From: Thalassotalea eurytherma
GTDB taxonomy: Bacteria; Pseudomonadota; Gammaproteobacteria; Enterobacterales; Alteromonadaceae
Direction of reading: 5' to 3'
Assembly: GCF_030161415.1 (NCBI RefSeq)
Contig: NZ_BSSU01000002.1
Coordinates: forward strand, 186,001 to 250,000
DNA length: 64,000 nt
Shown here: one piece after another, positions 9,067-19,775 of the stretch
Position numbering within the stretch: the first letter of the stretch is position 1
Layout of the letters: the number at the start of each line of letters is the position of its first letter
Notes under the pieces: model-generated
The model's database searches: none
What the model was told of the DNA's origin: nothing
What the model saw: the letters and a program-made list of their open reading frames with translations, nothing else
Made by a program: the position numbers and the translations under genes

Positions 9067-10587
9067 TTAGCTTAACGCTTTATCAAGATCTTCAATTTTC
9101 GCTTGCCAAATTGCTGGGCCAGTAACGTGCGCAGATTCACCCGTGCTGTCAACAGCAACGGTAACAGGCATATCTTCTACGTCAAATTCGTAAATCGCTT
9201 CCATACCTAAGTCTTCAAAAGCAACAACTTTAGCGTGTTTAATTGCTTTAGACACAAGGTAAGCAGCGCCACCAACAGCCATTAAGTAAACAGACTTGTT
9301 ATTTTTAATTGATTCACACGTTGCTGCGCCACGTTCAGCTTTACCAATTGTGCCTAATAAGCCCGTTTGAGCAAGCATCATATCGGTAAATTTATCCATA
9401 CGTGTCGCCGTTGTAGGGCCTGCTGGACCAACCGCTTCGTCACCAATAGCATCAACTGGGCCTACGTAGTAAATAAACTTATCAGTAAAGTCTACTGGTA
9501 GTTCTTCACCTTTATTCACCATGTCTTGAATACGTTTATGCGCTGCATCACGACCGGTTAAAATTTTACCTGAAAGTAAAACAGTTTCACCTGTTTTCCA
9601 ATCACTTACGTCAGCTTTTTTCAGCTCATTAACATTTACTCGACGAACATTCTCACCAACTTCCCAAGTGATTTCTGGCCACTCTTCAAGTTTAGGCGGT
9701 GTCAACTCAGCAGGGCCTGAACCGTCAAGGTGGAAATGAACATGGCGCGTTGCCGCACAGTTAGGGATCATAACAACAGGTTTTGAAGCTGCATGAGTTG
9801 GCGCAGAGTTAATTTTCACGTCAACAACCGTGGTTAAACCACCTAAACCTTGCGCACCAATACCTAGTTTATTAACACGCTCATAAATTTCTAAACGTAA
9901 CTCTTCTTCAGCGTTTTGTGGACCACGTTCAAGTAGCTCTTGAATGTCGACAGGATCCATTAAACTTTCTTTAGCTAGTACACCGGCTTTTTCTGCCGTA
10001 CCGCCAATACCTATACCTAACATACCTGGTGGACACCAACCTGCCCCCATTTTAGGTAATGTTTCCACTACCCAGTCAGCTATTGAGTCAGACGGATTTA
10101 ACATCGCCATTTTAGTTTTGTTCTCACTTCCGCCGCCTTTCGCTGCGATCATCACTTCAACGTGATCGCCGGCAACTAGATCTAAATGAACCACTGAAGG
10201 CGTATTGTCTTTCGTGTTTTTACGGCTACCTGCAGGGTCTGCAACAATTGATGCACGCAATGGATTATCAGGGTTCAAATAAGCACGTCGAGTGCCTTCA
10301 TCAACCATTTGTTGAACGGTTAAATCCGTTTTATCCCACTTTACGTCCATGCCGACTTTAACAAAACATGTCACTATGCCGGTGTCTTGACAAATAGGTC
10401 GTTTGCCATGGGCAGACATTCTTGAGTTAATTAGGATTTGAGCGATAGCGTCTTTTGCCGCCGTGCTTTGTTCTTTGTGATAAGCCTTTTCAAGCGCTTG
10501 AACAAAATCGATAGGATGGTAGTACGAAATATATTGCAATGAATCAGCAATACTCTCGATAAAATCTTCTTGCTTTATAATTGTCAT
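9067..10587 (-). CDS. fumA: Class I fumarate hydratase (4Fe-4S)
   Basis: This 506-residue cytosolic enzyme interconverts fumarate and (S)-malate in the TCA cycle. The N-terminal iron-sulfur hydratase domain has the Cys-containing segments PICQDTGIVTCF and VVMIPNCAATRHVHF. The C-terminal beta domain has VGPAGPTTATRMD and GAATCESIKNNKS. The length matches the oxygen-sensitive E. coli FumA/FumB type rather than the iron-free FumC type. A terminator follows directly. The start ATG is preceded by AGAGAGACTC, which contains a reasonable ribosome-binding site. Confidence 0.95.
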   Translation of the reverse strand: MTIIKQEDFIESIADSLQYISYYHPIDFVQALEKAYHKEQSTAAKDAIAQILINSRMSAHGKRPICQDTGIVTCFVKVGMDVKWDKTDLTVQQMVDEGTRRAYLNPDNPLRASIVADPAGSRKNTKDNTPSVVHLDLVAGDHVEVMIAAKGGGSENKTKMAMLNPSDSIADWVVETLPKMGAGWCPPGMLGIGIGGTAEKAGVLAKESLMDPVDIQELLERGPQNAEEELRLEIYERVNKLGIGAQGLGGLTTVVDVKINSAPTHAASKPVVMIPNCAATRHVHFHLDGSGPAELTPPKLEEWPEITWEVGENVRRVNVNELKKADVSDWKTGETVLLSGKILTGRDAAHKRIQDMVNKGEELPVDFTDKFIYYVGPVDAIGDEAVGPAGPTTATRMDKFTDMMLAQTGLLGTIGKAERGAATCESIKNNKSVYLMAVGGAAYLVSKAIKHAKVVAFEDLGMEAIYEFDVEDMPVTVAVDSTGESAHVTGPAIWQAKIEDLDKALS

Positions 10588-10681
10588 GAGTCTCTCTTTT
10601 TCATTTCTTCAACTCAAGTACTCACAGCTAAGTAAACTTTAGTTGAAAGTTATAATTTTGCCGATATGATACCCTGCTTAA

Positions 10682-12151
10682 ATGCGTCTCGCTAGGGATT
10701 TTAGCGAGGGTTTTCGAATCATTTTGATAAATATCATTGAGTTTACGTTGCAAACAAATATACAACCCGTTCGGTTCTCATCTCAATTAATGGCAAATAC
10801 ATCCACACCGGATGCATTAGCCATCATTAAGTTTATGGCACAAAAGCCATGGTCGATGTGGTTAGACTCATGTAACAGTGAGCACGTAGACAACCGTTTT
10901 GATATTTTTGTCTGGCAACCTGTAGCGCAAGTTATGAGCAAACATGGCCAAACTATCGTTAAGCAAAATGATCAAGAACACGTAACAACTCGTGATCCAT
11001 TAACTGCGGTTGAACAACAAATTAATCAATGTTTTTGTGACGTCGATATTGTCAAAAGCCCGCTTCCATTTAGCGGTGGTGCTGTTGGCTACTTTAGCTA
11101 TGACTTAGGGCGTCAATTCGAAAAACTACCAACCGCGGCCCATAATGATCTTGATATTTATGACATGGCTGTTGGCATTTATGATCAGGCAATTATCATC
11201 GACAAGCGTCAAAATCAGGTGTATTTATTTTGTGAAGACTCTAAACGCAACGCCCTTACTAAACAGTTAATTAGCCAAGCTAAAGCGCCTCTGTCACTAA
11301 CGCCGTTTATGTTAACAAGCGATTGGCACGCTAATATGACCAAGGCCGAATACATCGAAAAGTTTGAAAAGATTCAAGACTTTTTATTATCTGGCGATTG
11401 TTATCAAATCAATTTAACGCAACGATTTAATGCCCATTATGTTGGCGATGAATTTACCGCGTATTTATCCTTGCGTGAACACAATAATGCTCCTTTTTCA
11501 GCGTTTATCAACTTAGAAGAATTAAGTGTTTTAAGTATTTCTCCTGAGCGCTTTATTCAAGTTAAGGAAAATAAAGTCCAAACTAAGCCAATCAAAGGCA
11601 CACGTCCTCGCAGTAAAGATCAAGCAATTGATCAAGCCAATAAAACCGACTTATTAAATGCAACAAAAGATAAAGCGGAGAACTTGATGATCGTCGATTT
11701 ATTGCGTAACGATTTATCAAAGGCTTGTCGCGCCGGCTCTGTGCAAGTACCAAAACTATTTGATATCGAAAGCTTCCCTGCTGTGCATCACCTTGTAAGC
11801 ACCGTTGAAGGTGATTTAGCTGCGGACAAGTTATCCGTTGATCTTTTGCGAGGAGCGTTTCCGGGAGGTTCAATTACGGGCGCCCCAAAAATTAGAGCGA
11901 TGGAAATCATCGAAGCGCTTGAACCGCACCGAAGAAATATATACTGTGGCTCTATAGGCTATATATCTGCTTGCGGCAATATGGATACGAGTATCACTAT
12001 TCGCACGTTAACCTGTTATAACAATCATATCTATTGCAGTGCTGGCGGTGGCATCGTTGCAGATTCAAAAGCCGATGACGAATATCAAGAAACGTTTGAT
12101 AAAGTTAACAAGATACTGCCAATTCTAAGCCAATTAACTGATAACAAATAA
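10682..12151 (+). CDS. pabB: Aminodeoxychorismate synthase component I
   Basis: This chorismate-binding enzyme makes 4-amino-4-deoxychorismate for folate together with PabA. The motif PIKGTRPR, which holds the PabB catalytic Lys, and GGSITGAPKIRAMEIIE identify PabB rather than anthranilate synthase. The N-terminal domain aligns with E. coli PabB from about WSMWLDS and RFDIFVWQP. The first 20-25 residues look unlike the family and no Shine-Dalgarno precedes ATG 10682, so translation may start further in (for example TTG 10748). It sits 20 bp before the NUDIX gene and is likely co-transcribed with it. No pabA is in the window. Confidence 0.92.
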   Translation: MRLARDFSEGFRIILINIIEFTLQTNIQPVRFSSQLMANTSTPDALAIIKFMAQKPWSMWLDSCNSEHVDNRFDIFVWQPVAQVMSKHGQTIVKQNDQEHVTTRDPLTAVEQQINQCFCDVDIVKSPLPFSGGAVGYFSYDLGRQFEKLPTAAHNDLDIYDMAVGIYDQAIIIDKRQNQVYLFCEDSKRNALTKQLISQAKAPLSLTPFMLTSDWHANMTKAEYIEKFEKIQDFLLSGDCYQINLTQRFNAHYVGDEFTAYLSLREHNNAPFSAFINLEELSVLSISPERFIQVKENKVQTKPIKGTRPRSKDQAIDQANKTDLLNATKDKAENLMIVDLLRNDLSKACRAGSVQVPKLFDIESFPAVHHLVSTVEGDLAADKLSVDLLRGAFPGGSITGAPKIRAMEIIEALEPHRRNIYCGSIGYISACGNMDTSITIRTLTCYNNHIYCSAGGGIVADSKADDEYQETFDKVNKILPILSQLTDNK

Positions 12152-12171
12152 TAAATAACAAAGGAGGTAAC

Positions 12172-12771
12172 ATGGATAAAGCGCAATTTTATCGTTTATT
12201 CAATTTATCTCCTTTAAACTGTTCAACTCACCAATTTCGTTATGAACTGGTATCAAATAAGCCCACCAGACAAGCAGCCGTGCTTATCGCAATTACTGAA
12301 CGAAATGGTCAGCTTGAAATCCTGCTTACCCGACGCTCAGCTCACCTAAAGCACCATGCAGGACAAGTGAGTTTTCCCGGAGGAAAAGCTGAACCAAGTG
12401 ATGAAAGCCTGACTATTACCGCCTTACGTGAATTTGAAGAAGAAATCGGCATCGCTAGAAATCAAATTAAGTTGCTTGGTTGCTTAAACCCTTATCAGAC
12501 CATTTCAGGCTTTGATGTATTGCCTGTTATAGGGTTTCTTGAGCCACCGATTGAAACCAATATTGACCAAAATGAAGTTGATGAAGTTTTTTTTGTCCCA
12601 TTAAGTCACTGTTTAGATGTGCAAAATCACCTGCATGTTGATACACAAATTAAAGGGCAGCCCTATCAAGTGACATTCATCCCCTATCAAGATCACAATA
12701 TATGGGGAGCTACTGCCGCCATGTTGAAAGATTTTGCCAATCATCTTCAACAAACTAAGCGCCTTGTATAG
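12172..12771 (+). CDS. nudL: CoA pyrophosphatase, NUDIX family (NudL/YeaB-like)
   Basis: The 199-residue protein has the NUDIX box from GGKAEPSDES through REFEEEIGI, preceded by the coenzyme A-specific region LTRRSAHLKHHAGQVSFPGG that marks the CoA/NudL subgroup. Such enzymes cleave CoA or oxidised CoA to 4'-phosphopantetheine and 3',5'-ADP. The start is supported by a near-perfect AAGGAGG eight bases upstream. The pairing pabB-nudL-sdaA on one strand is common in gammaproteobacteria (E. coli pabB-yeaB-sdaA), which supports all three calls. Confidence 0.94.
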   Translation: MDKAQFYRLFNLSPLNCSTHQFRYELVSNKPTRQAAVLIAITERNGQLEILLTRRSAHLKHHAGQVSFPGGKAEPSDESLTITALREFEEEIGIARNQIKLLGCLNPYQTISGFDVLPVIGFLEPPIETNIDQNEVDEVFFVPLSHCLDVQNHLHVDTQIKGQPYQVTFIPYQDHNIWGATAAMLKDFANHLQQTKRLV

Positions 12772-12917
12772 CAATTAACATTTCATAGCGTTCAAAGACT
12801 ATACTAATAGCGATATCGGAATATATTTTGTTGTTCAACAAGATAACTTTCAGTTACTATTGCCGAAGATAATTCAAAATAATTACATTTATTACAATAT
12901 TTATTCAGGTTTTAAGC

Positions 12918-14294
12918 ATGATTAGTGTATTTGATATGTTTTCTATTGGCATCGGCCCATCCAGCTCTCATACAGTTGGCCCGATGCGTGCAGCAAAACT
13001 TTTTGTTGATGAGTTGGTTAAATTAAAAAAATTAGCTCAAATTGATCGTGTCAAAGCGGAACTCTTTGGCTCGTTAGGTCAAACAGGTATAGGTCATGGT
13101 ACGGGTAAGGCCGTCATTTTAGGGTTAACAGGTCAAACGCCTGAAGATATCCCAGTAGAAAAAATTGATGAAACGCTCGCGCAAGTTGAGTCTTCGCAAA
13201 CTATTTTAGTTAATGGTACGCATCAAGTAGCTTTCCCTAAAGGGGACGCCATTATTTACCATCGCCGTAAAACGCTGCCAGCACATGCTAACGCCATGAC
13301 ACTTTACGCATATTCTGGCGATACTTTGCTGTTAGAGAAAACCTTCTACTCGATTGGCGGTGGTTTCATCGTTGAAGACAGTGAGTTTGAAAAAGAAAAA
13401 GATAAAGCGCTTTCTTTCCACAGCAATATTGACCGCCCACATAAATTTACGACTGCTGACGAACTCATCACAGAAGCAACAAGCAAAGGTATCAGTATAA
13501 GTACCTTGATGATGAACAACGAGAAATGCCTTAACGATGAACAAACCATTCGTGAAAACCTCGTTAACATTTGGAAAGCAATGTACGAGTCTGTTCAGCG
13601 CGGTATTAGAACAGAAGGCATTTTACCTGGTGGTTTAAAAGTTGTTAGACGTGCACCTGCGCTTCATAGAACGTTATCTGTAGAAAACTCAAATGATCCA
13701 TTGACTGCGATGGACTGGGTGAATCTATTTGCTTTGGCAGTAAACGAAGAAAATGCCGCAGGTAGCCGTGTTGTAACAGCACCTACTAATGGTGCTGCCG
13801 GTATTATCCCTGCCGTACTTTGCTACTACGATAAGTTTGTGAAACCTGTTGAAGACGAAGATTGTATTCGTTACTTATTAACAGCAGCAGCAATTGGTAT
13901 TTTGTACAAAACTAACGCGTCAATTTCAGGCGCTGAAGTCGGTTGTCAGGGTGAAGTTGGCGTAGCCTGTTCAATGGCTGCTGGCGCATTAGCTGAAATT
14001 ATGGGCGGTAGCCCTGATCAAGTAGAAAACGCCGCTGAAATAGGCATGGAGCACAACCTTGGTTTAACCTGTGATCCGGTTGGTGGCTTAGTTCAAGTAC
14101 CTTGCATTGAACGAAATGCGATGGGCGCTGTTAAAGCGATTAATGCTTCTCGCCTAGCCTTGCGTGGTAATGGCACACAAAAAGTGTCATTAGATAAAGT
14201 GATTAAAACCATGTGGGATACAGGAAATGACATGAAAACCAAATATAAAGAAACCTCTCGTGGTGGTTTAGCAGTAAACATTATTGAATGTTAA
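12918..14294 (+). CDS. sdaA: L-serine dehydratase, single-chain 4Fe-4S type
   Basis: The 458-residue enzyme deaminates L-serine to pyruvate and ammonia. The N-terminal beta domain begins [19 protein letters not shown]. The C-terminal alpha domain has [18 protein letters not shown] and [16 protein letters not shown], which carry cluster-ligating Cys. The single-chain form matches E. coli SdaA/SdaB (about 455 residues). It is separated from nudL by 146 bp and closed by a strong terminator, so it probably has its own promoter in that gap. Confidence 0.96.
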   Translation: MISVFDMFSIGIGPSSSHTVGPMRAAKLFVDELVKLKKLAQIDRVKAELFGSLGQTGIGHGTGKAVILGLTGQTPEDIPVEKIDETLAQVESSQTILVNGTHQVAFPKGDAIIYHRRKTLPAHANAMTLYAYSGDTLLLEKTFYSIGGGFIVEDSEFEKEKDKALSFHSNIDRPHKFTTADELITEATSKGISISTLMMNNEKCLNDEQTIRENLVNIWKAMYESVQRGIRTEGILPGGLKVVRRAPALHRTLSVENSNDPLTAMDWVNLFALAVNEENAAGSRVVTAPTNGAAGIIPAVLCYYDKFVKPVEDEDCIRYLLTAAAIGILYKTNASISGAEVGCQGEVGVACSMAAGALAEIMGGSPDQVENAAEIGMEHNLGLTCDPVGGLVQVPCIERNAMGAVKAINASRLALRGNGTQKVSLDKVIKTMWDTGNDMKTKYKETSRGGLAVNIIEC

Positions 14295-14296
14295 TC

Positions 14297-14331
14297 AAAA
14301 AAGCCCTTAACTTTCGTTAAGGGCTTTTTTT
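14297..14331 (+). terminator. Rho-independent terminator after sdaA
   Basis: A 12-bp stem (AAAGCCCTTAAC / GTTAAGGGCTTT) with loop TTTC and a long T tract. The flanking A tract makes it bidirectional, so it also serves the convergent cysB gene. Confidence 0.95.
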
Positions 14332-14348
14332 CTATTCTCTCTAGTGAG

Positions 14349-15335
<987 letters not shown>

Positions 15336-15562
15336 TTAATTTACTTATATCAAAAATATATACAAAAACGCTCTAATATTCCATATTATTTTTATCAACT
15401 GTTAAAATTTATTTAATATCTTGATAATAAAATTACCAAAAGCCCCCTATTAACTAGCTATCTAACTATCATCAATGAAAAAAACAAGATTTAGGCTATG
15501 CTTATAGAAGCATTTTTTGTAGACTGCTAAGAGTCTGTAAAATCATAACTGAGAAGTGAAAT

Positions 15563-16333
15563 ATGGTCGCTATTATTATCGGCTTAATAATCATACTGAT
15601 TGTTATCGTAGTGGTTGTTAACGCCATTCAGCAACAAAAACAAAAACAAGAACAAGAAAAGCGCGCAAAAATCGCTAAGCAAAAGGCTATTATTGATGAG
15701 AATGAAGAGCTCATTATTAACCTGTCTAATATCCCTGCTTCGCCAAATCTCAGCCTAATTCTTCACCGCAGAAGTTTGAATGCGGCAAAAGAAATGAAAA
15801 ACTTATCTCCCGAATCTAAAGCGACCGCTTCACGTGTTGATGAGCTGCAATCTCGAATCGATAGTGCAAAAGACATAGCTCAAGCATCAACTGGCAAAGA
15901 TGAGCAATTTATTTTGCCAGACAACGAAAAGCAAATTATTGCCATTTTGCAGTTAATTAAGAAATTACGCGTTGTACTGAAAAGCGAACTTACAAAAGGT
16001 GTGATAGATCCTCAAGTATTTAGCATGGAAGATAAACGATTAGATTCGATGCAATTGAAAATAAATATTGAGAGCCTCGTTAAGCGCGGTAACCAAGCAT
16101 ACAGTAACGACATGGTCGGTTCTGCTCGCCAATACTACGAAAAAGCACTTCAAACGCTTACTGATCATCCAAATCAATCAGAGTACGCTATCCAAAAGAA
16201 AGCTGAAGTATCTGACAAGCTAGCCGAAATTACTACGCAGCTTAAATCAGCAAATGCTGAAGACAGAGCGAAAAAAGCGAAAGAAGAAGAAGATGAATTA
16301 GATATGCTTTTTCAGCCGAAGAAAAAGTGGTAA
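15563..16333 (+). CDS. Membrane-anchored coiled-coil protein of unknown function
   Basis: The product is 256 residues. Residues 2-21 form a very hydrophobic Ile/Val-rich anchor, followed by a long charged, helical Gln/Lys/Glu-rich region facing the cytoplasm by the positive-inside rule. Around residues 178-205 a TPR-like helix pair is visible (KRGNQAYSNDMVGSARQYYE). The extreme C-terminus is acidic, then basic (EEEDELDMLFQPKKKW). I do not recognise a named family. It is followed by its own terminator. The ATG is preceded by GAGAAGTGAAAT. Confidence 0.8.
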   Translation: MVAIIIGLIIILIVIVVVVNAIQQQKQKQEQEKRAKIAKQKAIIDENEELIINLSNIPASPNLSLILHRRSLNAAKEMKNLSPESKATASRVDELQSRIDSAKDIAQASTGKDEQFILPDNEKQIIAILQLIKKLRVVLKSELTKGVIDPQVFSMEDKRLDSMQLKINIESLVKRGNQAYSNDMVGSARQYYEKALQTLTDHPNQSEYAIQKKAEVSDKLAEITTQLKSANAEDRAKKAKEEEDELDMLFQPKKKW

Positions 16334-16350
16334 GTATCAAATTGTTAAAA

Positions 16351-16380
16351 ACAAAGCCAGCAATTTGCTGGCTTTTTTTT
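16351..16380 (+). terminator. Rho-independent terminator
   Basis: The stem AAAGCCAGCAA / TTGCTGGCTTT is followed by eight or more T residues. It ends the coiled-coil gene transcript. Confidence 0.92.
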
Positions 16381-16422
16381 TGATGTTATGATGGGTGTTT
16401 AACAAACTAATTTATTAATATT

Positions 16423-16791
16423 GTGGCCGCTTTAATTACGATTATTTTACCGTCTTTTTTGAGGAAATCTCTGAAAGCTTATGCGTTAAAAGCATTGATA
16501 CGAGATCATGGCTGTGCGTTAAACAGAATTGGGCGTTCGCGTAATTGGCAGTTAACTGGCACTACGGAGCAACTTGAGCAAATTGTTCATGACATCGCGC
16601 GCAGTAATGAAGAAAGTTGGCAATGGTTAGTTAAAAAACTATCTAGCCATGTTGAATACACTACCCATGAAAGTTTGCTGGCATTAGCCAAGCGCAACCC
16701 TAATATTACCGTCAATGAGCTAATGACTAAATCTAATTGTACGTTGGCTCAGGCGCGTCTTGTGATAGATGAACTTGAATGGTTGGATTAG
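16423..16791 (+). CDS. Ribosome recycling factor-like small family protein (RRF_GI type)
   Basis: This 122-residue ORF has a GTG start. The segments NRIGRSRNWQLTG and ESWQWLVKKL, with a C-terminal helix-turn-helix-like part (TVNELMTKSNCTLAQARLVIDELEW), match my memory of a gammaproteobacterial family labelled ribosome recycling factor family, which is unrelated in sequence to Frr. No function is established. The start could be slightly downstream, because the conserved part begins at ITIILPS. Confidence 0.6.
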   Translation: MAALITIILPSFLRKSLKAYALKALIRDHGCALNRIGRSRNWQLTGTTEQLEQIVHDIARSNEESWQWLVKKLSSHVEYTTHESLLALAKRNPNITVNELMTKSNCTLAQARLVIDELEWLD

Positions 16792-16930
16792 CACGCCAAT
16801 GTGCGCTGGCCACTGTTTTACCCTTTATTGACTCCTAGATACTTTTTTACTTTTACTACGGCATAGGTATCAACTTTACTTATGTCGAATTTTGTTATTG
16901 TTTAAAAAAATATCAATTTATTGTTGAAAA

Positions 16931-16946
16931 CTGTTTTAAATTACAG
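16931..16946 (+). promoter_or_regulatory. LexA (SOS) box 1
   Basis: CTGTTTTAAATTACAG fits the gammaproteobacterial LexA consensus CTG-N10-CAG with an AT-only spacer. It lies 40 bp upstream of the sulA-like start codon. Confidence 0.8.
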
Positions 16947-16948
16947 TA

Positions 16949-16964
16949 CTGTTAATTTATACAG
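16949..16964 (+). promoter_or_regulatory. LexA (SOS) box 2
   Basis: CTGTTAATTTATACAG is a strong LexA box; the flanking TA and AT extend the palindrome. Its centre is 18 bp from that of box 1, so two repressor dimers could sit side by side over the promoter. Confidence 0.9.
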
Positions 16965-16985
16965 ATAATATACAGGTGAAATTTG

Positions 16986-17354
16986 ATGGACATGCAAGCA
17001 ACGAAAATCGTAAAGAATAATGTTATTCAGCAACAACAGAAAACACTTGCCAATATCTATAGTAACCATAAGGCTGAAAATAAATGGATACTCATGATTG
17101 ATCCTGAAGATACTGCGCTTAAGTCACTATCGCAGGGTAATGATGTCGACACTAACAAGATTCTCAAAGTGCACAGTAATAAAGTAAGAATTGAAGCCAA
17201 AAGTATCCACAAGGCACTTAGAAAAGGAAATTGCAGTGCAGTTGTATTATGTAAACAACTTTTCGCCCAGAACCAAATTGACTGGCTTAGCCAACAAGCG
17301 CAACTTTCAAATACTGACTTTATTGTATTAGAGGCGCCTTTAACTGTTCATTAA
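16986..17354 (+). CDS. sulA: SulA-like SOS cell-division inhibitor
   Basis: The product is 122 residues. The core (WILMIDPEDTAL, then IHKALRKGNCSAVVLC) follows the SulA/RecA-like pattern seen in E. coli SulA (WQLWLTP and ALRTGNYSVVIG), the FtsZ-binding fold that blocks division during DNA damage. I chose ATG 16986 because AGGTGA lies six bases upstream; a TTG three bases earlier is in frame but less likely. Two LexA boxes directly upstream independently support the assignment. Sequence identity to enterobacterial SulA is low. Confidence 0.8.
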   Translation: MDMQATKIVKNNVIQQQQKTLANIYSNHKAENKWILMIDPEDTALKSLSQGNDVDTNKILKVHSNKVRIEAKSIHKALRKGNCSAVVLCKQLFAQNQIDWLSQQAQLSNTDFIVLEAPLTVH

Positions 17355-17404
17355 AAGCCGGTAGCTTTATACTATCGACTCTAGTTTTTAGGGTCGATTC
17401 TCCA

Positions 17405-17887
17405 ATGTTGTTATGTCCATGCCAAAGCCAACAAACCTATACCAACTGTTGCGAACCTTTTCATACAAATAGCCAACAAGCACAAACACCAGAGCAATTA
17501 ATGCGTTCTCGGTACAGTGCTTACGCCTTAACATTAAGCCAGTATATATTTGATACTTATCATAGCGACAAGCAGGCAGGTTTATCACTTAGTGAACTAG
17601 AAGAGTGGGCAAAAGCAACAACCTGGCTCAAGCTTGAAGTTTCAAAAACAAGTGATACAACAGTCACCTTTATCGCGACTTATGCAGAAAATCGAAAATT
17701 ATATAAAATTGGAGAGCATTCACGATTCGAACAAGAACAGATTAACCAACAAAAAGTATGGCGATATGTAGATGGTGATATTTTAAATCATCAAGCACTG
17801 GATAGACCTAAACGAAATGATCCCTGCCCTTGTGGCTCAATGAAAAAACTTAAACAATGCTGTGGAGTGAAATCGAAGCTGATTTAG
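17405..17887 (+). CDS. YchJ family protein with two SEC-C zinc motifs
   Basis: The 160-residue protein begins with CPCQSQQTYTNCC and ends with CPCGSMKKLKQCC. These are two SEC-C type Cys clusters flanking an NTF2-like central part (MRSRYSAYALTLSQYI, then ATTWLKLEV). This is the YchJ/UPF0225 arrangement; its function is not established. Its 3' end overlaps the convergent gene at 17850-18377 by 38 bp. Confidence 0.9.
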   Translation: MLLCPCQSQQTYTNCCEPFHTNSQQAQTPEQLMRSRYSAYALTLSQYIFDTYHSDKQAGLSLSELEEWAKATTWLKLEVSKTSDTTVTFIATYAENRKLYKIGEHSRFEQEQINQQKVWRYVDGDILNHQALDRPKRNDPCPCGSMKKLKQCCGVKSKLI

Positions 17888-18377
17888 CCATTGCCGTTTT
17901 AACGTTTTTTAACCAAGAAGCGACATTAGCCGGTTGAGGTGAAGCAATCGAATCTTTACCTTGGTGCGCTAATCGATGTTGTTGGCATAGTGATAAATTA
18001 GCTTTAATTTGCGTTGGAATATAAGACTTATCATCTCTAAATGACAATGGTTTAGGCGCTATACATTGCGATAAACGTACATCGTCAAACAATTCACTTT
18101 CTACCGTAGCGGCTTGATTAAACGAAGTGACTTCTTCTAAACTTTTTAATGCTAGAGGCTCAGGTTCAGGTAACTCAAAGAGGCTTCGCAAATCATTATC
18201 AGTATTTATCTGCTCGGCTTTATTCTCTTGATCTTGTTGAAATTCACTAAAGTCTCTTACGTCTTGACTTAACATGGCAAGCATCAGTGAAAAATCACTA
18301 CGACGTTTGTCATGAACACAGTGATTTAACTGCGCTCCAAGCTGAGATTCATTGACTAAAAGTGTATCGATTTCCAA
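17850..18377 (-). CDS. VC2046/SO_2500-like family protein
   Basis: The 175-residue acidic, probably cytosolic protein has the block LGAQLNHCVHDKRRSDFSLM and LAMLSQDVRDF near the N-terminus. From memory this resembles the uncharacterised VC2046/SO_2500 family of Vibrio and Shewanella. The middle is low-complexity and Glu/Pro-rich. No catalytic motif is visible. It lies 65 bp downstream of the RstB-like kinase on the same strand and may be part of that transcript. The end overlaps ychJ tail to tail. Confidence 0.6.
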   Translation of the reverse strand: MEIDTLLVNESQLGAQLNHCVHDKRRSDFSLMLAMLSQDVRDFSEFQQDQENKAEQINTDNDLRSLFELPEPEPLALKSLEEVTSFNQAATVESELFDDVRLSQCIAPKPLSFRDDKSYIPTQIKANLSLCQQHRLAHQGKDSIASPQPANVASWLKNVKTAMAKSASISLHSIV

Positions 18378-18442
18378 AACAACATGACCGATAAAGTTTG
18401 ATTAAAAACTATATCGGTCATTAAACGAATTGCTTTAGTAAT

Positions 18443-19726
18443 TTATTGAACTATCGGAAATTTTAGTCGAAATTTAGCACCGCCTAATAGACTATCTTCA
18501 ACCAGCACACTACCTTGGTGCCACTCCATAATCCGTTCAACTATAGCTAAACCTAAACCAAAGCCACCGTCATCTTTATTGCGGCTTTTATCGGCGCGAG
18601 TAAACGCTTCAAAGACATCTGGCTTAATTGCATCATCTACACCGCTGCCATTATCATCTACATCAATAACCACATTATCACCTTCTATAAAAATCGTTAT
18701 CACGATAAGGTCTTCACCGTATTTGATCGCATTAGTGATGTAATTGGCAATTGCGCGGTTGATAAAATGTTTATCAAGTTCAACATATAACTGCCCAACT
18801 TTATTTTTTATCTCAATTTTGCCATCGTATTGTTCATACTTGGTAATATGGCTTTCAATCAACTGATTAATATTATAATCAGCAAAATTTAACTGTGGGC
18901 GGTCAGACTCCAGCGACGAGTAAATCAATAATTCATTAATTAATTCATCAAGCTCTTTTGTGTCGCTATCGATCTGACGAATGTATTTAAGTCGCTTCTC
19001 GTCGTCTTTAGCATTCTCTAACATTTGAAGTGCGAAGCGACTTCGAGCTAATGGTGTTCGTAACTCGTGAGCAACGGCACTAGTTAACTCTTTGTGAGCA
19101 TTGGCTAAATTCTTTAACCGAATAGCCATCATATTAAAGGTTTTCGTTAATGGACTTATTGTTGCCGTCATCGCCTTTGGTGCTTGTACATCAAAATGAC
19201 TTTCGCCAATTTTTCTCGCTGTTTTATCTAACGAGTCTAAATCACGAGATAATGGCCACAGCCAAAAGAAAATAAGAATACCAAAAATAACGAGAATTAA
19301 CGTGCGGCCGAATGTTGCGAGTTCAGGCCTAGTAGGAATTTGCATAGGACCTAAGATAAGGACTTCTTCTGTTTTACCGATGAGGTGATGCAACATAACG
19401 TCATCGCCCTTCAAAAAGATATAGGTTTTACCTTTTGCTAAGTGTTCTTGATCATCTTTAGTGAGCTTTTTAATCGTCGGCATCAATCGCATATTCAAAT
19501 CAATTTGAAACTTTTCTGATATACGCTTAATTTCTTCTGGCCACTGTTCTTGTGGAAATTCAAGTAGGTGATCTTCAGCTGCCTTCATCACGACTTTATA
19601 ACCATCGTATGAATCAACATCTTGCTCTAAATAAAAATGCCAGGCTTGATCTAAGAACCACATAATGGTCAACAAAGAAAAAACGATCAGCAAATAAAGG
19701 CTAAAAAAGGTACGGCCAAGTCTCAT
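18443..19726 (-). CDS. Sensor histidine kinase, RstB-like
   Basis: With the ATG at 19726 (MRLGRTFFSLYLLIVF) the protein has 427 residues: TM1, a periplasmic domain of about 110 residues, TM2 (TLILVIFGILIFFWLW), HAMP, HisKA with AVAHELRTPLARSR (phosphorylated His), and HATPase_c with NAIKYG, DDNGSGV and GGFGLGLAIVERI. An in-frame TTG at 19783 would add 19 residues that encode no signal and lie over a hairpin, so I reject it. It is paired with the response regulator gene just upstream. The architecture and periplasmic size match E. coli RstB (acid/Mg response through PhoQ); the signal here is unknown. Confidence 0.88.
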   Translation of the reverse strand: MRLGRTFFSLYLLIVFSLLTIMWFLDQAWHFYLEQDVDSYDGYKVVMKAAEDHLLEFPQEQWPEEIKRISEKFQIDLNMRLMPTIKKLTKDDQEHLAKGKTYIFLKGDDVMLHHLIGKTEEVLILGPMQIPTRPELATFGRTLILVIFGILIFFWLWPLSRDLDSLDKTARKIGESHFDVQAPKAMTATISPLTKTFNMMAIRLKNLANAHKELTSAVAHELRTPLARSRFALQMLENAKDDEKRLKYIRQIDSDTKELDELINELLIYSSLESDRPQLNFADYNINQLIESHITKYEQYDGKIEIKNKVGQLYVELDKHFINRAIANYITNAIKYGEDLIVITIFIEGDNVVIDVDDNGSGVDDAIKPDVFEAFTRADKSRNKDDGGFGLGLAIVERIMEWHQGSVLVEDSLLGGAKFRLKFPIVQ

Positions 19727-19746
19727 AAATAATAATCGATCTTTAC

Positions 19747-19775
19747 ATAAAAAAAGGGGAGTAAACCCCCCTTTA
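19747..19775 (-). terminator. Intercistronic hairpin between response regulator and kinase
   Basis: On the minus strand AAAGGGG, an 8-nt loop, CCCCTTT and a further T tract form a terminator-like structure in the 64-bp gap between the two genes. It could attenuate expression of the kinase relative to its regulator. Confidence 0.6.
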
